Below are positions 14,242 through 22,476 of a stretch of DNA of 64,000 nucleotides, piece after piece. The notes beneath the pieces were generated by a model. It did no database searches, had not been told where the DNA came from, and was given only the letters and a program-made list of their open reading frames with translations. The stretch is from positions 1 to 64,000 of the forward strand of contig NZ_RJLQ01000008.1 of NCBI RefSeq assembly GCF_003833015.1, read 5' to 3'. Position numbers and translations under genes: made by a program. Position 1 is the stretch's first letter. The number at the start of each line of letters is the position of its first letter. The DNA is from Clostridium sp. E02 (lineage in GTDB: Bacteria; Bacillota; Clostridia; Lachnospirales; Lachnospiraceae).

Positions 14242-14499
14242 ATGAAGATTAAAAAGTTTGAATGCATTATTGATGACGGTGAGCACGTTTGGAAAGAATA
14301 TATCCCCGCAACTAGCAAAAAAAAGCTTATGAACACCTGGAGAGGAAATGGAGACTTTATAAAGATTGAAGAGATTCCGGAATACTTGCCATCAGCATTA
14401 TCAGTCAGAGAAACCCTTGAGAAAAGCGGCTATGGGAAAGCAGAATGTGATCTTGTCTATAGAATTCTTTATCAATATGTAGAGGGCACGGAAAATTAA
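14242..14499 (+). CDS. Hypothetical accessory protein
   Basis: 85 residues starting at the ATG at 14242 (an in-frame TTG six codons upstream is less likely). The N-terminus is a short beta unit (IKKFECIIDDGEHVWKEYIP), followed by helices. First gene of the plus-strand accessory operon opposite the XRE regulator, downstream of the iterons. Function unknown. Confidence 0.6.
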   Translation: MKIKKFECIIDDGEHVWKEYIPATSKKKLMNTWRGNGDFIKIEEIPEYLPSALSVRETLEKSGYGKAECDLVYRILYQYVEGTEN

Positions 14500-14548
14500 A
14501 TTAACTCAATTCCCACCCCGGAGGTCACGAGGGCAGAAAGGACCACAC

Positions 14549-14725
14549 ATGAAAATAGAACATAGAGTTGATAACTGGAATCAAAATAAAATCTGGATCT
14601 GCAAAATATCAAAATGTAACCACTATTACATAGGCCAGCAAGTCGGTTGCCTGAACTTCCGACCAGTAAGAGTTTCAAAGTCTCATTACATGTCGATCTT
14701 CTTCAATTCAAAATTTGCTTATTAG
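14549..14725 (+). CDS. Small hypothetical protein
   Basis: 58 residues in the same operon. Pattern WNQNKIWICKISKCNHYYIG, then HYMSIFFNSKFAY. A GGAGG lies some distance upstream of the ATG and a closer GAAAGGA just before it. No family recognised. Confidence 0.45.
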   Translation: MKIEHRVDNWNQNKIWICKISKCNHYYIGQQVGCLNFRPVRVSKSHYMSIFFNSKFAY

Positions 14726-14824
14726 GCGGCCACTGCCGCCCTCTAATGTAGCCGGACAAGTTCTGCAGGTCACAAGCCCTGGTAAATGCAGAGTGGGGGA
14801 AAACAAAAAATCGGAGGTAACAGA

Positions 14825-15031
14825 ATGATTAAATTAACCACAACTGAAATTGCATGGATTATTGGGGAACTTGATAGGAATGCAGCAATTAATACAAATG
14901 CTGCCGCGTCCCCTGAAGCAAGCAACATTGAAAAAGGGCTCTTAAATCTCAAAGCAGAGAACTTAACCAGTATGTCTAACAAGCTCCAAAAAGTCCTTGA
15001 CAGTGGCGACAAACGAATTGCAATAATTTAA
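14825..15031 (+). CDS. Small hypothetical protein
   Basis: 68 residues from the ATG at 14825 behind a GGAGG site. Helical and alanine/asparagine-rich (RNAAINTNAAASPEASNIEK). It precedes the J-domain protein by 70 bp. Function unknown. Confidence 0.5.
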   Translation: MIKLTTTEIAWIIGELDRNAAINTNAAASPEASNIEKGLLNLKAENLTSMSNKLQKVLDSGDKRIAII

Positions 15032-15101
15032 TTTACTGGCGGCGGTCAAGCCGTAGCGTCAAAGCAACCGCCGGATTATCAAATTTTAGGAGGATAACAT
15101 C

Positions 15102-16100
15102 ATGACAACATATTTTAAGAATGTAAAGAATTTAGAGGATTTAAAGAATCAGTTCAAGGCATTAGCAAGGAAGAATCACCCGGACGCTGGCGGCGACCCG
15201 GAAGTTATGAAAGCCATCAATGGCGAGTATGACGCACTCTTTCCAATTTGGAAACACAAATACAATACAACCGCATCGGAACCCACGAAAGAGACCGCAG
15301 ACAGCACCAGAAGCGAATTTTACACTGATTTTGGTTGGAAAGGCTCAAGGCATGATTGGAGCCGCTCCACGAAGGAAGTAGCTGCACTGATCCGTGCCTA
15401 TGTTAAAGAAGTTTACCCGACTTACAAGTTTAGCGTCCGCTTCTCATCTGCTTCCATGTGTTCAGAAATCCATGTGGAGTTGAAAGAATCCCCTCACGGA
15501 TTATTTAAAGGTATTGAGGATTTAAGCAAGGAGGACATCAGCAATATCCACAGAAAGCTTAGGGTAAATAACCTTTTTAATAAAGATTCTTGGTTTGACC
15601 ACGAGTTAAAAGCGGCCATTCTTGAGGCTTGGGAGATATCCGATTTTTACAAGGTTTACAATGATCAAACCGCCGCTGTCATTGAGGACGTGAACCGGGA
15701 AGTGAATAGTTATAATTTTGAGGATTGCGACGCGCAGATTGATTATTTCCACGTTGATTTTTACTATTTCGGTTGCAAGGTATCAAATGATTTTAAAATC
15801 GTTACTAAGACAGCGAGAATCAAAAAAAAGGAATCTAAACTATCTAAGGCCAGCAAGACACCAGAACCGGCAGAAACGCAAGTCCTGGAACAGAAAGGCG
15901 GCTACACCTACAAAATAACCAAAGGTGAAGACAGCCGGGACGGCTCCGGGCTCTGGCTTGTGCGAATTACGGAGACTTTGGACAGGGCTGCATACCTCGA
16001 AGAAAGCAAGGCCATGAACGACCGTGGCGGCTATTATTCAAAATTCCGGAAAGCATTTATTTTCCGTACAGACCCAACAGAAACACTTCAAACGGCATAA
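15102..16100 (+). CDS. J-domain protein with LPD29-type domain
   Basis: 332 residues. The first 50 are a compact J-domain (LKNQFKALARKNHPDAGGDPEVMKAIN) with an intact HPD at the Hsp70 contact loop. Residues 85-130 (SRSTKEVAALIRAYVKEVYP, then FSVRFSSASMCSEIHVEL) match the LPD29 module of polyvalent mobile-element proteins. The C-terminus has a beta-rich unit with GYTYKITKGEDSRDGSGLWLVRI. It may recruit host DnaK to an element process such as DNA transfer or replication; that is inference. Confidence 0.65.
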   Translation: MTTYFKNVKNLEDLKNQFKALARKNHPDAGGDPEVMKAINGEYDALFPIWKHKYNTTASEPTKETADSTRSEFYTDFGWKGSRHDWSRSTKEVAALIRAYVKEVYPTYKFSVRFSSASMCSEIHVELKESPHGLFKGIEDLSKEDISNIHRKLRVNNLFNKDSWFDHELKAAILEAWEISDFYKVYNDQTAAVIEDVNREVNSYNFEDCDAQIDYFHVDFYYFGCKVSNDFKIVTKTARIKKKESKLSKASKTPEPAETQVLEQKGGYTYKITKGEDSRDGSGLWLVRITETLDRAAYLEESKAMNDRGGYYSKFRKAFIFRTDPTETLQTA

Positions 16101-16172
16101 CAGGCAGGCAAGAGCGAAACCGGGGAGCATTTCCCCGGCTGTCATTTATCCAAGAAGAAAGGAAGCAAGCAC

Positions 16173-16484
16173 ATGAGAACACACGAGACAGCTGCCGTTA
16201 AAATGCTTCAGAAAATGGGCAAGGAGGTGTCAAGGACTATGAGATTTTGCACTACTGTAGGAGTTGCAGAAAAAATGGAACAATCCAAAGAGTTTAAGCA
16301 ATTTGTACATCATTCGCTTTCCAGGCACCTTAGCGGAGACTGGGGAGGCATAAACGAGGAGGACGCAGGAATTAACAACACGGACCCGGAATACGCCCTA
16401 AGCGCCTACATGCTGGACGGCGTCAAAATCTGGATAAAGCGGGATAATGATATTATAACCGTGCTTTTCCCAGATGAATATTAA
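16173..16484 (+). CDS. Hypothetical mobile-element protein
   Basis: 103 residues. The C-terminal phrase YMLDGVKIWIKRDNDIITVLFPDEY is a signature I know from small proteins of Firmicutes mobile elements, but no function is attached. Co-directional with the J-domain gene, 72 bp apart. Confidence 0.6.
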   Translation: MRTHETAAVKMLQKMGKEVSRTMRFCTTVGVAEKMEQSKEFKQFVHHSLSRHLSGDWGGINEEDAGINNTDPEYALSAYMLDGVKIWIKRDNDIITVLFPDEY

Positions 16485-16573
16485 GCCAGACGGTGACGGT
16501 TAAGCCGTGGGCAGTTCAGTTCGCCGCCGTTCTTATTTCCCGGCCCCCAGGGATAAGGGGAGAATGAAAGTCA

Positions 16574-16753
16574 ATGAAAAAGAAATATAAAGACTTCTAC
16601 GGCTGTACCGCTACCATATCACACCGACCAGAGGACGCGCGTTTAATTGTGCGGCTTCAAACAGGGAAGAAAATTAAAGATTCAGTACATAAGAATTTCG
16701 CTGCTGCCAGATCTGCAATGTATCGCTGTTCAGACAGCTTTCATCAACTATAG
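16574..16753 (+). CDS. Small hypothetical phage protein
   Basis: 59 residues, basic (DFYGCTATISHRPEDARLIV, then GKKIKDSVHKNFAAARSAMY). AAGGGGAGAATG-like site upstream of the ATG. It reads as a small beta/helix protein common in mobile elements. Function unknown. Confidence 0.5.
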   Translation: MKKKYKDFYGCTATISHRPEDARLIVRLQTGKKIKDSVHKNFAAARSAMYRCSDSFHQL

Positions 16754-17005
16754 GCCATTGGAGTACCACCGGTTCGATTCCGGTGGCGGCTATTAAGCAC
16801 TTGTAAAAGGTCCGTACCTGTCTACTACCTGGAGCAAGCCGGCAACTCTCTACCCTACACCGCCCCGGTGACGTAATCCGGCGTTTAAAGCGGTTGCACG
16901 ATAGCACCCAGCATATTATCAGGCAACGCACTATAAGCCACGGGGCAGGACGTGGACGGGCGCGGCTTGAGGTATGCAAAAATCAAAGTGAGGAGGTACA
17001 AGCCT
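16754..17005 (+). other. Non-coding GC-rich stretch with a T-arm-like hairpin
   Basis: CCACCGG (16766-16772), loop TTCGATT and CCGGTGG (16780-16786) form a 7-bp stem with the exact T-loop sequence of a tRNA. No acceptor partner or anticodon arm upstream fits, since the upstream bases code for 16574-16753. It could be a relic of an attachment site copied from a tRNA 3' end. Nothing else is recognised here. Confidence 0.35.
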
Positions 17006-17113
17006 ATGTTAAATAGAGCTACGCAACGGGGGCCGCCACTCTGGCGGTTCTGGCATCTCTCTGAATCTACCCTTGAAGTCGCTACTTGTATATGGTATCA
17101 TAGCACCAAATAG
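17006..17113 (+). CDS. Very small possible protein
   Basis: 35 residues (RATQRGPPLWRFWHLSEST) behind GAGGAGG 8 bp before the ATG. The strong ribosome site is the main support. No homology known. Confidence 0.35.
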   Translation: MLNRATQRGPPLWRFWHLSESTLEVATCIWYHSTK

Positions 17114-17445
17114 CATTTATATGGCCTCAACCCTCTAAATGCGATCAAGTTGACCCTGTGCCATTTTAATGCTCACTACTAGGCAAATAAAAAGCCCTGA
17201 TTAAGTATTAAGTCATATGGCACCATCATTGTAGGAACGTTGGCCTTTCTGTGGCTAGGTTGGAAATTCTCAAATTATTGTACGAATCTGCACTGGATTT
17301 TCCTCAAAATATTAACACAATCTAAACCAGATTTTCAACGGTAATTTTTGCAATTTCAAAATGGACATTTCAGATTTCCATTTTCTAACCTGGGGGGTAT
17401 CATTTTCTCTTACCTAATTTTCATGTGAAAAGAATATTCACATTT
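17114..17445. other. Non-coding, AT-rich
   Basis: No supported open frame or strong hairpin is seen in this stretch. It separates the plus-strand accessory operon from the convergent membrane-protein gene. Confidence 0.4.
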
Positions 17446-17958
17446 TTATTTTCTGCAATTGAAATATAAAGAAATAATTAGTACAAATGCAGGAATTAAG
17501 ATAGTTATTCCTAATATTTTATTTGTAATGATAAATAGACATATAGATATTATAATTAATATACCGTAAATTAAATATTGTCTTAATGGCCGATCTTTTA
17601 TTGGATTTCTATTTGATTCTTCTTTACAAAGTAATGATTCAATATATCTTGTATATTCATCCTTATTCATTAATAGATTCCCTTGCTCGGATATTACTTT
17701 AAATTTTAAAAGCAACGTTAAAATTTTACGAGCTTCTTCACGATTCAACTTATTAAACAAAAATTTCTCAACATCTTCTATTTTGATTTTTTCCACTTCG
17801 TTCTCAAAAGTAACATCCATAAGCTGCCTTATGTAAGGATTGATGTCACCATCAACAACTATCCCCTCTTTAAATGGCTTATATGGCCCATACCTTTGCT
17901 CATATAAGAAGCCCAATTCATCATATTCCCTTTTGCTTATCCCGATGAAATCAACCAA
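17446..17958 (-). CDS. Membrane-anchored hypothetical protein
   Basis: 170 residues. A soluble helical N-terminal region (1-125) is followed by two membrane helices near the end (YLIYGILIIISICLFIIT and ILIPAFVLIISLYF). No family recognised. It lies alone next to a Dam-type methylase, and its low GC suggests separate acquisition. Function unknown; a membrane effector of a defence system is one idea. Confidence 0.55.
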   Translation of the reverse strand: MVDFIGISKREYDELGFLYEQRYGPYKPFKEGIVVDGDINPYIRQLMDVTFENEVEKIKIEDVEKFLFNKLNREEARKILTLLLKFKVISEQGNLLMNKDEYTRYIESLLCKEESNRNPIKDRPLRQYLIYGILIIISICLFIITNKILGITILIPAFVLIISLYFNCRK

Positions 17959-18113
17959 CTTTATACCCCCAGTACTATACCATAAATTTTAATAATGTAA
18001 CCGAATTTTACAATAAGGTGACTATTGATAATATTTTTTCTTGCATATGTGTAAATAAGAATCATCACTATATCTTAATCTTTCTATATCAATGAGATTC
18101 GTAATTGATAACC

Positions 18114-18188
18114 TCAGCGATCTAAAATTTCATTATTAAAAATAGTCTTTCCGAACTGCGGGATAATCTCATAACTTTCATATTCCAT
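18114..18188 (-). CDS. Very short open frame with ribosome site
   Basis: 24 residues (YESYEIIPQFGKTIFNNEIL) behind GGAGGATAGATAA. The site is good but the product too short to assign; it could be a truncated gene. The rest of the stretch 17959-18293 shows only the terminator at 18232-18267. Confidence 0.3.
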   Translation of the reverse strand: MEYESYEIIPQFGKTIFNNEILDR

Positions 18189-18231
18189 TTATCTATCCTC
18201 CTGTTTTTCTTTCATCATACAACAAAATTAA

Positions 18232-18267
18232 ATAAAAGAAAACACCCATCGACCCAAAATCGACAGG
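18232..18267 (-). terminator. Terminator after the first adenine methylase
   Basis: CCCATCGA (18245-18252) and TCGACAGG (18260-18267) pair with two G-U wobbles; the minus-strand copy runs into TGTTTTCTTTTATTT. It ends transcription of the methylase gene at 18294-19049. Confidence 0.65.
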
Positions 18268-18293
18268 CATTTTAAATGGATTTATATCAGGAT

Positions 18294-19049
18294 CTATTCG
18301 TAATTCTTTATAATCAATTCTTTATATCTCCTGCTCCTACCCTTATTTACCAAATTATCCATTCTATCAACTTCAATAATGGTATATCCCTCATACAAAT
18401 TCCTGATCCACTGGCAATCGTTATAAGACAAGATGAATTTACCCTTTATATTACCTAAACAGTTCCGAAGTCTTTCATGATCCTCTGGATTGAACCGATC
18501 TGGATAATACTTCTCTGCTTCGTAATATGGTGGATCCAGATAGAATAAACCATCTGGCCTGTCATATGTTTTTATCAATCGTTCAAAGCCCTGGTTCTCT
18601 ATTACCACTCGATTTAACCGTCCTGACACCTCTTTTAGATAATCAACAGTTTTCTGCATATCTCTTGGACTTACTCTAAAAGATTTACAATCTGTACCAA
18701 AACTCTCCCTGATCAGGCAGAAGAACCGAGCGGCCCGTTGTATGTCCGTCATTCCTCTGATATTCCGGTTTAGCTCATCAAAAAATTGTTCCCGGGACAT
18801 AAGCAGCCATTCCAGTTCCTTCTGCAGTGGTTCCGGGTGATATTTTACCACCCGGTACAGATTGATCAATTCCCCGTTGACATCGTTAAAAACTTCCAAC
18901 GGAGCATGTTTATCTTTTGAAAACAATACCCAGCCGGCTCCGCCGAACACCTCAATATACCTGTTATAGGCAGCCTGATCCGGAAACTGTTCAAGTATCT
19001 GCTTTCGTAATAACTTCTTTCCACCAATCCAACTAATAAAACTGTTCAT
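18294..19049 (-). CDS. Dam-family (D12) adenine N6 methyltransferase
   Basis: 251 residues from the ATG at 19049 (GGAGGC site). Motif I is WIGGKKLLRKQI plus FGGAGWV for AdoMet binding, and motif IV is LDPPYYE (the DPPY catalytic loop). The region FEVFNDVNGEL is typical of the D12 class. It methylates adenine in a short site that cannot be read from sequence. A second D12 enzyme is at 27626-28444. No restriction enzyme is beside it, so it is probably protective. Confidence 0.9.
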   Translation of the reverse strand: MNSFISWIGGKKLLRKQILEQFPDQAAYNRYIEVFGGAGWVLFSKDKHAPLEVFNDVNGELINLYRVVKYHPEPLQKELEWLLMSREQFFDELNRNIRGMTDIQRAARFFCLIRESFGTDCKSFRVSPRDMQKTVDYLKEVSGRLNRVVIENQGFERLIKTYDRPDGLFYLDPPYYEAEKYYPDRFNPEDHERLRNCLGNIKGKFILSYNDCQWIRNLYEGYTIIEVDRMDNLVNKGRSRRYKELIIKNYE

Positions 19050-19229
19050 GCAATAAGCCTCCTTTATAATTCGGAGCATACCACATAAAATTACTGAAAT
19101 TCTATGATATTATTTAATATTTATATATCAAATTAATCTGTAAATATATGCATATTATTGTTTACTCAACAATTTATTCGTTGTATACTCTTTAATATAA
19201 AAGTATTTCAATAGGGGGAGAATTTTACT

Positions 19230-20480
19230 TTGAATTTAATGCTGAGCTTTCTAAAAAACAAATTGCAAAAAAAGAAGAAATCAATATACTTACTAAATGA
19301 TATATTTACACCAGCTTCTTCAGCCAAAATCTCATATATTGAAAGGAAAAGCATAGAAAACAGTCTTTCAAAAGCACTTGATATTAAAGGAAAACAAATT
19401 GTAATTTATGGCCACTCAGGTAGCGGAAAAACCACAATACTACAGCACGTCCTAAAAAGTAAGTCAGTTATAAAGATTACTTCAAGATGTATTTCAACAA
19501 GCACCATGGATTCCATTATCTTAGACGCATTTGACGAATTAAATCCATATTATATACAAAGTTTTTCTCTCAATGAAAAGGATACTCTAAAGAGTGAATT
19601 ATCAGCAGACTATTTGGGAATAAAGAGTTCTATTAATGCATCATTAGAAGTAAGTACTTCTGAAACAAAAAATAGGATTCTTCCTCCACAGTTAACAATA
19701 CAACGTTTAGGACAATTTATCGGTCAAGCAAGTGCAATTTGGATCATAGAAGATTTTCATAAAGTCGCTGATTCTGAAAAAACTAAGATATCGCAGACTA
19801 TGAAGTTGTTTATGGATATGGCAGAAGATTATCCGAAGTTAAAAGTTGTAGTATTGGGTGCGGCTGAGCACGGCTCTGAGATAGTAGCGCATGATAGAGA
19901 ATTAAGTAATAGAATAACTGAAATTCCGGTGCCTCTTCTAAAAGAATCAGAAATTGAGTTGATTCTTAGAAAAGGTTCGGAAGCTCTTAATATAAAATTT
20001 GAAGATAAACTAATAAAAGCAATAACGAATTATTCCAACTGCTTAGCAACTATTGCCCATCAATTAGCTTACAATCTTTGCTTTAATAACAATATACATG
20101 AGACACTCCGATCTTGCAAAACAATTTATTCAATTGATCTAGAACAAGCAGTAAATGATTTTTCTAATGAAAAACAAGATACATATGATCAATTATATAA
20201 AGCAATTACTGAACAAAAAAAGGGAGTTTATAAAAATGTTGAAATCATTCTAAAAAACTTAGCTCAGCTTAGCGAAGAATATATCACTCAAAGCGAATTA
20301 TTAAAGGAAATACAAAAAGAACATCCTAATTATCCACAAGGTAACTTAAGCACATATGTTAAACAACTCGCTTCCGCAAAAGGCGAAGAAACATTAAGAA
20401 ATAATTCTGGAAGAATCAGCTTTTCAGATCCTTTTTTTAAATCATATGTAAAAATGATTAACTATAAATATGATAGCTGA
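19230..20480 (+). CDS. P-loop NTPase (AAA/STAND-like), possible defence gene
   Basis: 416 residues starting at a TTG 9 bp after GGGGGAG. Walker A IYGHSGSGKTT (about 60-70), Walker B AIWIIEDFHK with an acidic pair, and a later DRELSNRITEIPV resembling sensor residues. The C-terminal third is helical and may be a winged-helix tail. It stands alone on the plus strand, AT-rich, between a methylase and a bidirectional terminator. Solitary NTPases of this build occur in phage-borne defence loci, but no effector domain is visible, so the role is open. Confidence 0.6.
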   Translation: MNLMLSFLKNKLQKKKKSIYLLNDIFTPASSAKISYIERKSIENSLSKALDIKGKQIVIYGHSGSGKTTILQHVLKSKSVIKITSRCISTSTMDSIILDAFDELNPYYIQSFSLNEKDTLKSELSADYLGIKSSINASLEVSTSETKNRILPPQLTIQRLGQFIGQASAIWIIEDFHKVADSEKTKISQTMKLFMDMAEDYPKLKVVVLGAAEHGSEIVAHDRELSNRITEIPVPLLKESEIELILRKGSEALNIKFEDKLIKAITNYSNCLATIAHQLAYNLCFNNNIHETLRSCKTIYSIDLEQAVNDFSNEKQDTYDQLYKAITEQKKGVYKNVEIILKNLAQLSEEYITQSELLKEIQKEHPNYPQGNLSTYVKQLASAKGEETLRNNSGRISFSDPFFKSYVKMINYKYDS

Positions 20481-20481
20481 A

Positions 20482-20527
20482 ATTATTAGCCTCGCATTCA
20501 CTTTCCAAATTATGCGAGGCTAATAAT
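20482..20527. terminator. Bidirectional terminator
   Basis: A 16-bp perfect stem (ATTATTAGCCTCGCAT with ATGCGAGGCTAATAAT). It separates the plus-strand NTPase from the convergent minus-strand regulator. Confidence 0.85.
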
Positions 20528-20534
20528 AATTAAA

Positions 20535-20900
20535 TCAATTATGCTCAATGATCTGAAACGCTTTATTGTGAATATTAAATATCTGCCTTACACTATACCC
20601 CATTATGTCTGCAATAGCCTCCCAACGATAACCTCTTATGTATCGATATTTCAATAATCGCTTCTCCTGTTCATCTTCCAGTGTTTCGATTTTATCATAC
20701 AATTCCGAGCAAATCTTAACTTTCTGATAGCGAAAATAAATAACTTTCTGTTTCAATTCATTCAGAGCAGAGATATATCCCACTTCAAACCCGCTGGCAA
20801 TAATTCCTTTCTGTATCTTCTGAATTTCTTCGTCAGCTTCAGCAATAGCAGCATTGAGTGCGACCAGATTTTTTAATTGATTTCTTGTTTTATATTCCAT
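20535..20900 (-). CDS. Sigma-70 region 4-like phage regulator (DUF1492-like)
   Basis: About 121 residues from the ATG at 20900, which overlaps the integrase stop (TAATG). Long helices lead to a C-terminal helix-turn-helix (RLLKYRYIRGYRWEAIADIM, then SVRQIFNIHNKAF). Same class as 1409-1867. It may regulate the phage or the integrase operon. Confidence 0.6.
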   Translation of the reverse strand: MEYKTRNQLKNLVALNAAIAEADEEIQKIQKGIIASGFEVGYISALNELKQKVIYFRYQKVKICSELYDKIETLEDEQEKRLLKYRYIRGYRWEAIADIMGYSVRQIFNIHNKAFQIIEHN

Positions 20901-21937
20901 TACGCTATGCACCTCTCTCTTACGTTTCTTAATGTGTCAGGAGTTGATTGAGCATAATATGCCGCAGTCACAGACGGGCTTCCATGACCCATGATCTCCT
21001 GAATTGTTCCAATATCCACACCTTTGTTTTTGAGTGTCATTCCAAGCGTCTTACGGATCTTATGAGGATATACCCTACTTTTCACCATGGCGCGCTTTCC
21101 GATAGATTTAAGTATGCTCCTGATTCCGGAAGTGGTCATTTGATTGTGTGGAGCTTTACACTGAGGAAACATAAAGGGGCTATCATCATTCCGAGAATCA
21201 AGATACTTCCGGTAATAATACCTGGCATCATCATCTAAGAATATCGGCCGGTATTTGTCGCTCTTCTCACCCAAGATCATGATATCGCCAGTATTCCAAT
21301 CTATCTGGTCAAGGGTTATCTCTACCAGCTCCCCGACTCTGGCACCGGTGCTGCGCAGTACCTCTATTAAAGCACGCTCCCGGTAACTCTTGCAGGCGTC
21401 TTTCATTTTAGTCATCTCTTCAGGCTTAAAATAATCAATGGGCTTTTTAATGGCTTTGAGCGGATCCGTTGCCTCGACTGGATTTTCTCCAATCAATTTT
21501 TCTTTTCTCATCCATGTAAAGAAAGCAGAGAGGAAACGCCTTTCATTATTGACTGTTACAGCCTGATTTTTCTTGCCTCCGACATTGATATTCCGCTTTT
21601 CGTACCAGGAAAGGTAATAGCTGATATCGGATTCCTCTATCCTGTCCAATGGTTTATCGATCAGGGTGATCAGGCGTTTAACTGAACTAAGATATGCTTG
21701 TTTAGTGTTATCCTTGATTTTCTTTTTCACAATAAAAAGCTGAACAATGTACTTATTCTTCTGATCCGTATCATTCTGGTACTCTACAGGAAGAGTGGTT
21801 ATTTCCTCCATATTGACATTGACAAATTCCTTTATGATTGTCTGGTGAAGAATTTCTAAAACATCCTTAGCCACATGCTCTGCCATGGCAACTATGATAT
21901 TATTAATAACCTGTGCTTTTATGGTCTGCCCATTCAT
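20900..21937 (-). CDS. XerC/D-type tyrosine integrase
   Basis: 345 residues. An N-terminal SAM-like core-binding domain (TKQAYLSSVKRLITLIDKPL) precedes the catalytic domain with R in STGARVGELVEI, K in LGEKSDKYRP, HKIR, H in IMGHGS and Y in AAYYAQ. An AAGGAG site precedes the ATG. It is a second integrase beside the serine recombinase and probably belongs to an older or nested element. No attachment site pair for it is visible here. Confidence 0.9.
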   Translation of the reverse strand: MNGQTIKAQVINNIIVAMAEHVAKDVLEILHQTIIKEFVNVNMEEITTLPVEYQNDTDQKNKYIVQLFIVKKKIKDNTKQAYLSSVKRLITLIDKPLDRIEESDISYYLSWYEKRNINVGGKKNQAVTVNNERRFLSAFFTWMRKEKLIGENPVEATDPLKAIKKPIDYFKPEEMTKMKDACKSYRERALIEVLRSTGARVGELVEITLDQIDWNTGDIMILGEKSDKYRPIFLDDDARYYYRKYLDSRNDDSPFMFPQCKAPHNQMTTSGIRSILKSIGKRAMVKSRVYPHKIRKTLGMTLKNKGVDIGTIQEIMGHGSPSVTAAYYAQSTPDTLRNVRERCIA

Positions 21938-21968
21938 TATATGTAAGCTCCTTTTCTTTAAATTTCAG

Positions 21969-22122
21969 TTGCTTAAGGAGATAATTTATTTTATAATATC
22001 CTTAAGCGTGAAGTGGTAGAAGAACTTTGGTCGGGGACTCTGCCGCTTATTTATTGACTTTAGTTCGAATGTATGTTCTTTTTGAGCTATTTTTTTACCG
22101 GGGTCTATGCCCCGGCTTTTTA
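21969..22122 (+). ncRNA. Candidate small RNA 2 with own promoter and terminator
   Basis: TTGCTT (21969-21974) and TATAAT (21992-21997) are 17 bp apart; the inverted repeat CTTAAGGAGATA/TATCCTTAAG overlaps them. The RNA would run from about 22,004. A stem of AAGTGGTAGA (22011-22020) pairs with TCTGCCGCTT (22039-22048, two wobbles). The end is CCGGGG, loop, CCCCGG (22098-22103, 22110-22115) and CTTTTT. No open frame lies inside. A SOS-like box CGAATGTATGTTCT is present near 22070. Confidence 0.6.
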
Positions 22123-22227
22123 CCTTTAATAATTGGTAAATTTTTACATCCATTTACCAAAAATATATTGCTATAATATAATTGCGTATATATCTTTTGT
22201 ATATTTATATATGTAATTTTCATACTC

Positions 22228-22255
22228 GTACCGGCAGGGGAAACCTTGCCGGTAC
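22228..22255 (-). terminator. Hairpin after the PP-loop operon
   Basis: GTACCGGCA (22228-22236) and TGCCGGTAC (22247-22255) form a 9-bp perfect stem. It lacks a good U-tract, so it may be a pausing or processing hairpin rather than a full terminator. Confidence 0.45.
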
Positions 22256-22263
22256 CCCCGAAC

Positions 22264-22476
22264 TTATTTCTCAAAAGATTCTAGTTCTTCAATCTTCTGG
22301 AATAGATCCATTTCTTTATAATTCTTTTTAGGATACTGCTGATATGTAACCTTTGACTGTTTCCCTGCCACATACTGGTTGTAATAATGCTTAGCCAGTT
22401 CTAACGGAATATCCCTATGCTTTCCAGTTAACGTGCACTTACTTTTATCACTATAAACAATTTTTATTTTCCACAT
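22264..22476 (-). CDS. Small hypothetical protein
   Basis: 70 residues from the ATG at 22476, overlapping the end of the PP-loop gene. Basic; the N-terminus IKIVYSDKSKCTLTGKHRDIPLE is beta-rich and the C-terminus is helical. It may partner the PP-loop enzyme because translation is coupled. No family recognised. Confidence 0.55.
   Translation of the reverse strand: MWKIKIVYSDKSKCTLTGKHRDIPLELAKHYYNQYVAGKQSKVTYQQYPKKNYKEMDLFQKIEELESFEK

Noticed and set aside
16680-16790. Full tRNA gene on the plus strand ending in the T-arm-like hairpin
   Set aside because: A loose acceptor partner TGCTGCC exists but falls inside a coding gene, and no D or anticodon arm can be drawn.
16674-16979. 101-codon open frame on the minus strand
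   Set aside because: It is antisense to the small plus-strand gene 16574-16753, has no ribosome site, and its composition is just the mirror of GC-rich non-coding bases.
22069-22083. LexA (SOS) box controlling the integrase or methylase operon
   Set aside because: It deviates from the CGAAC-N4-GTTCG consensus at both ends and is not placed over any promoter of those operons; only noted within the small RNA entry.
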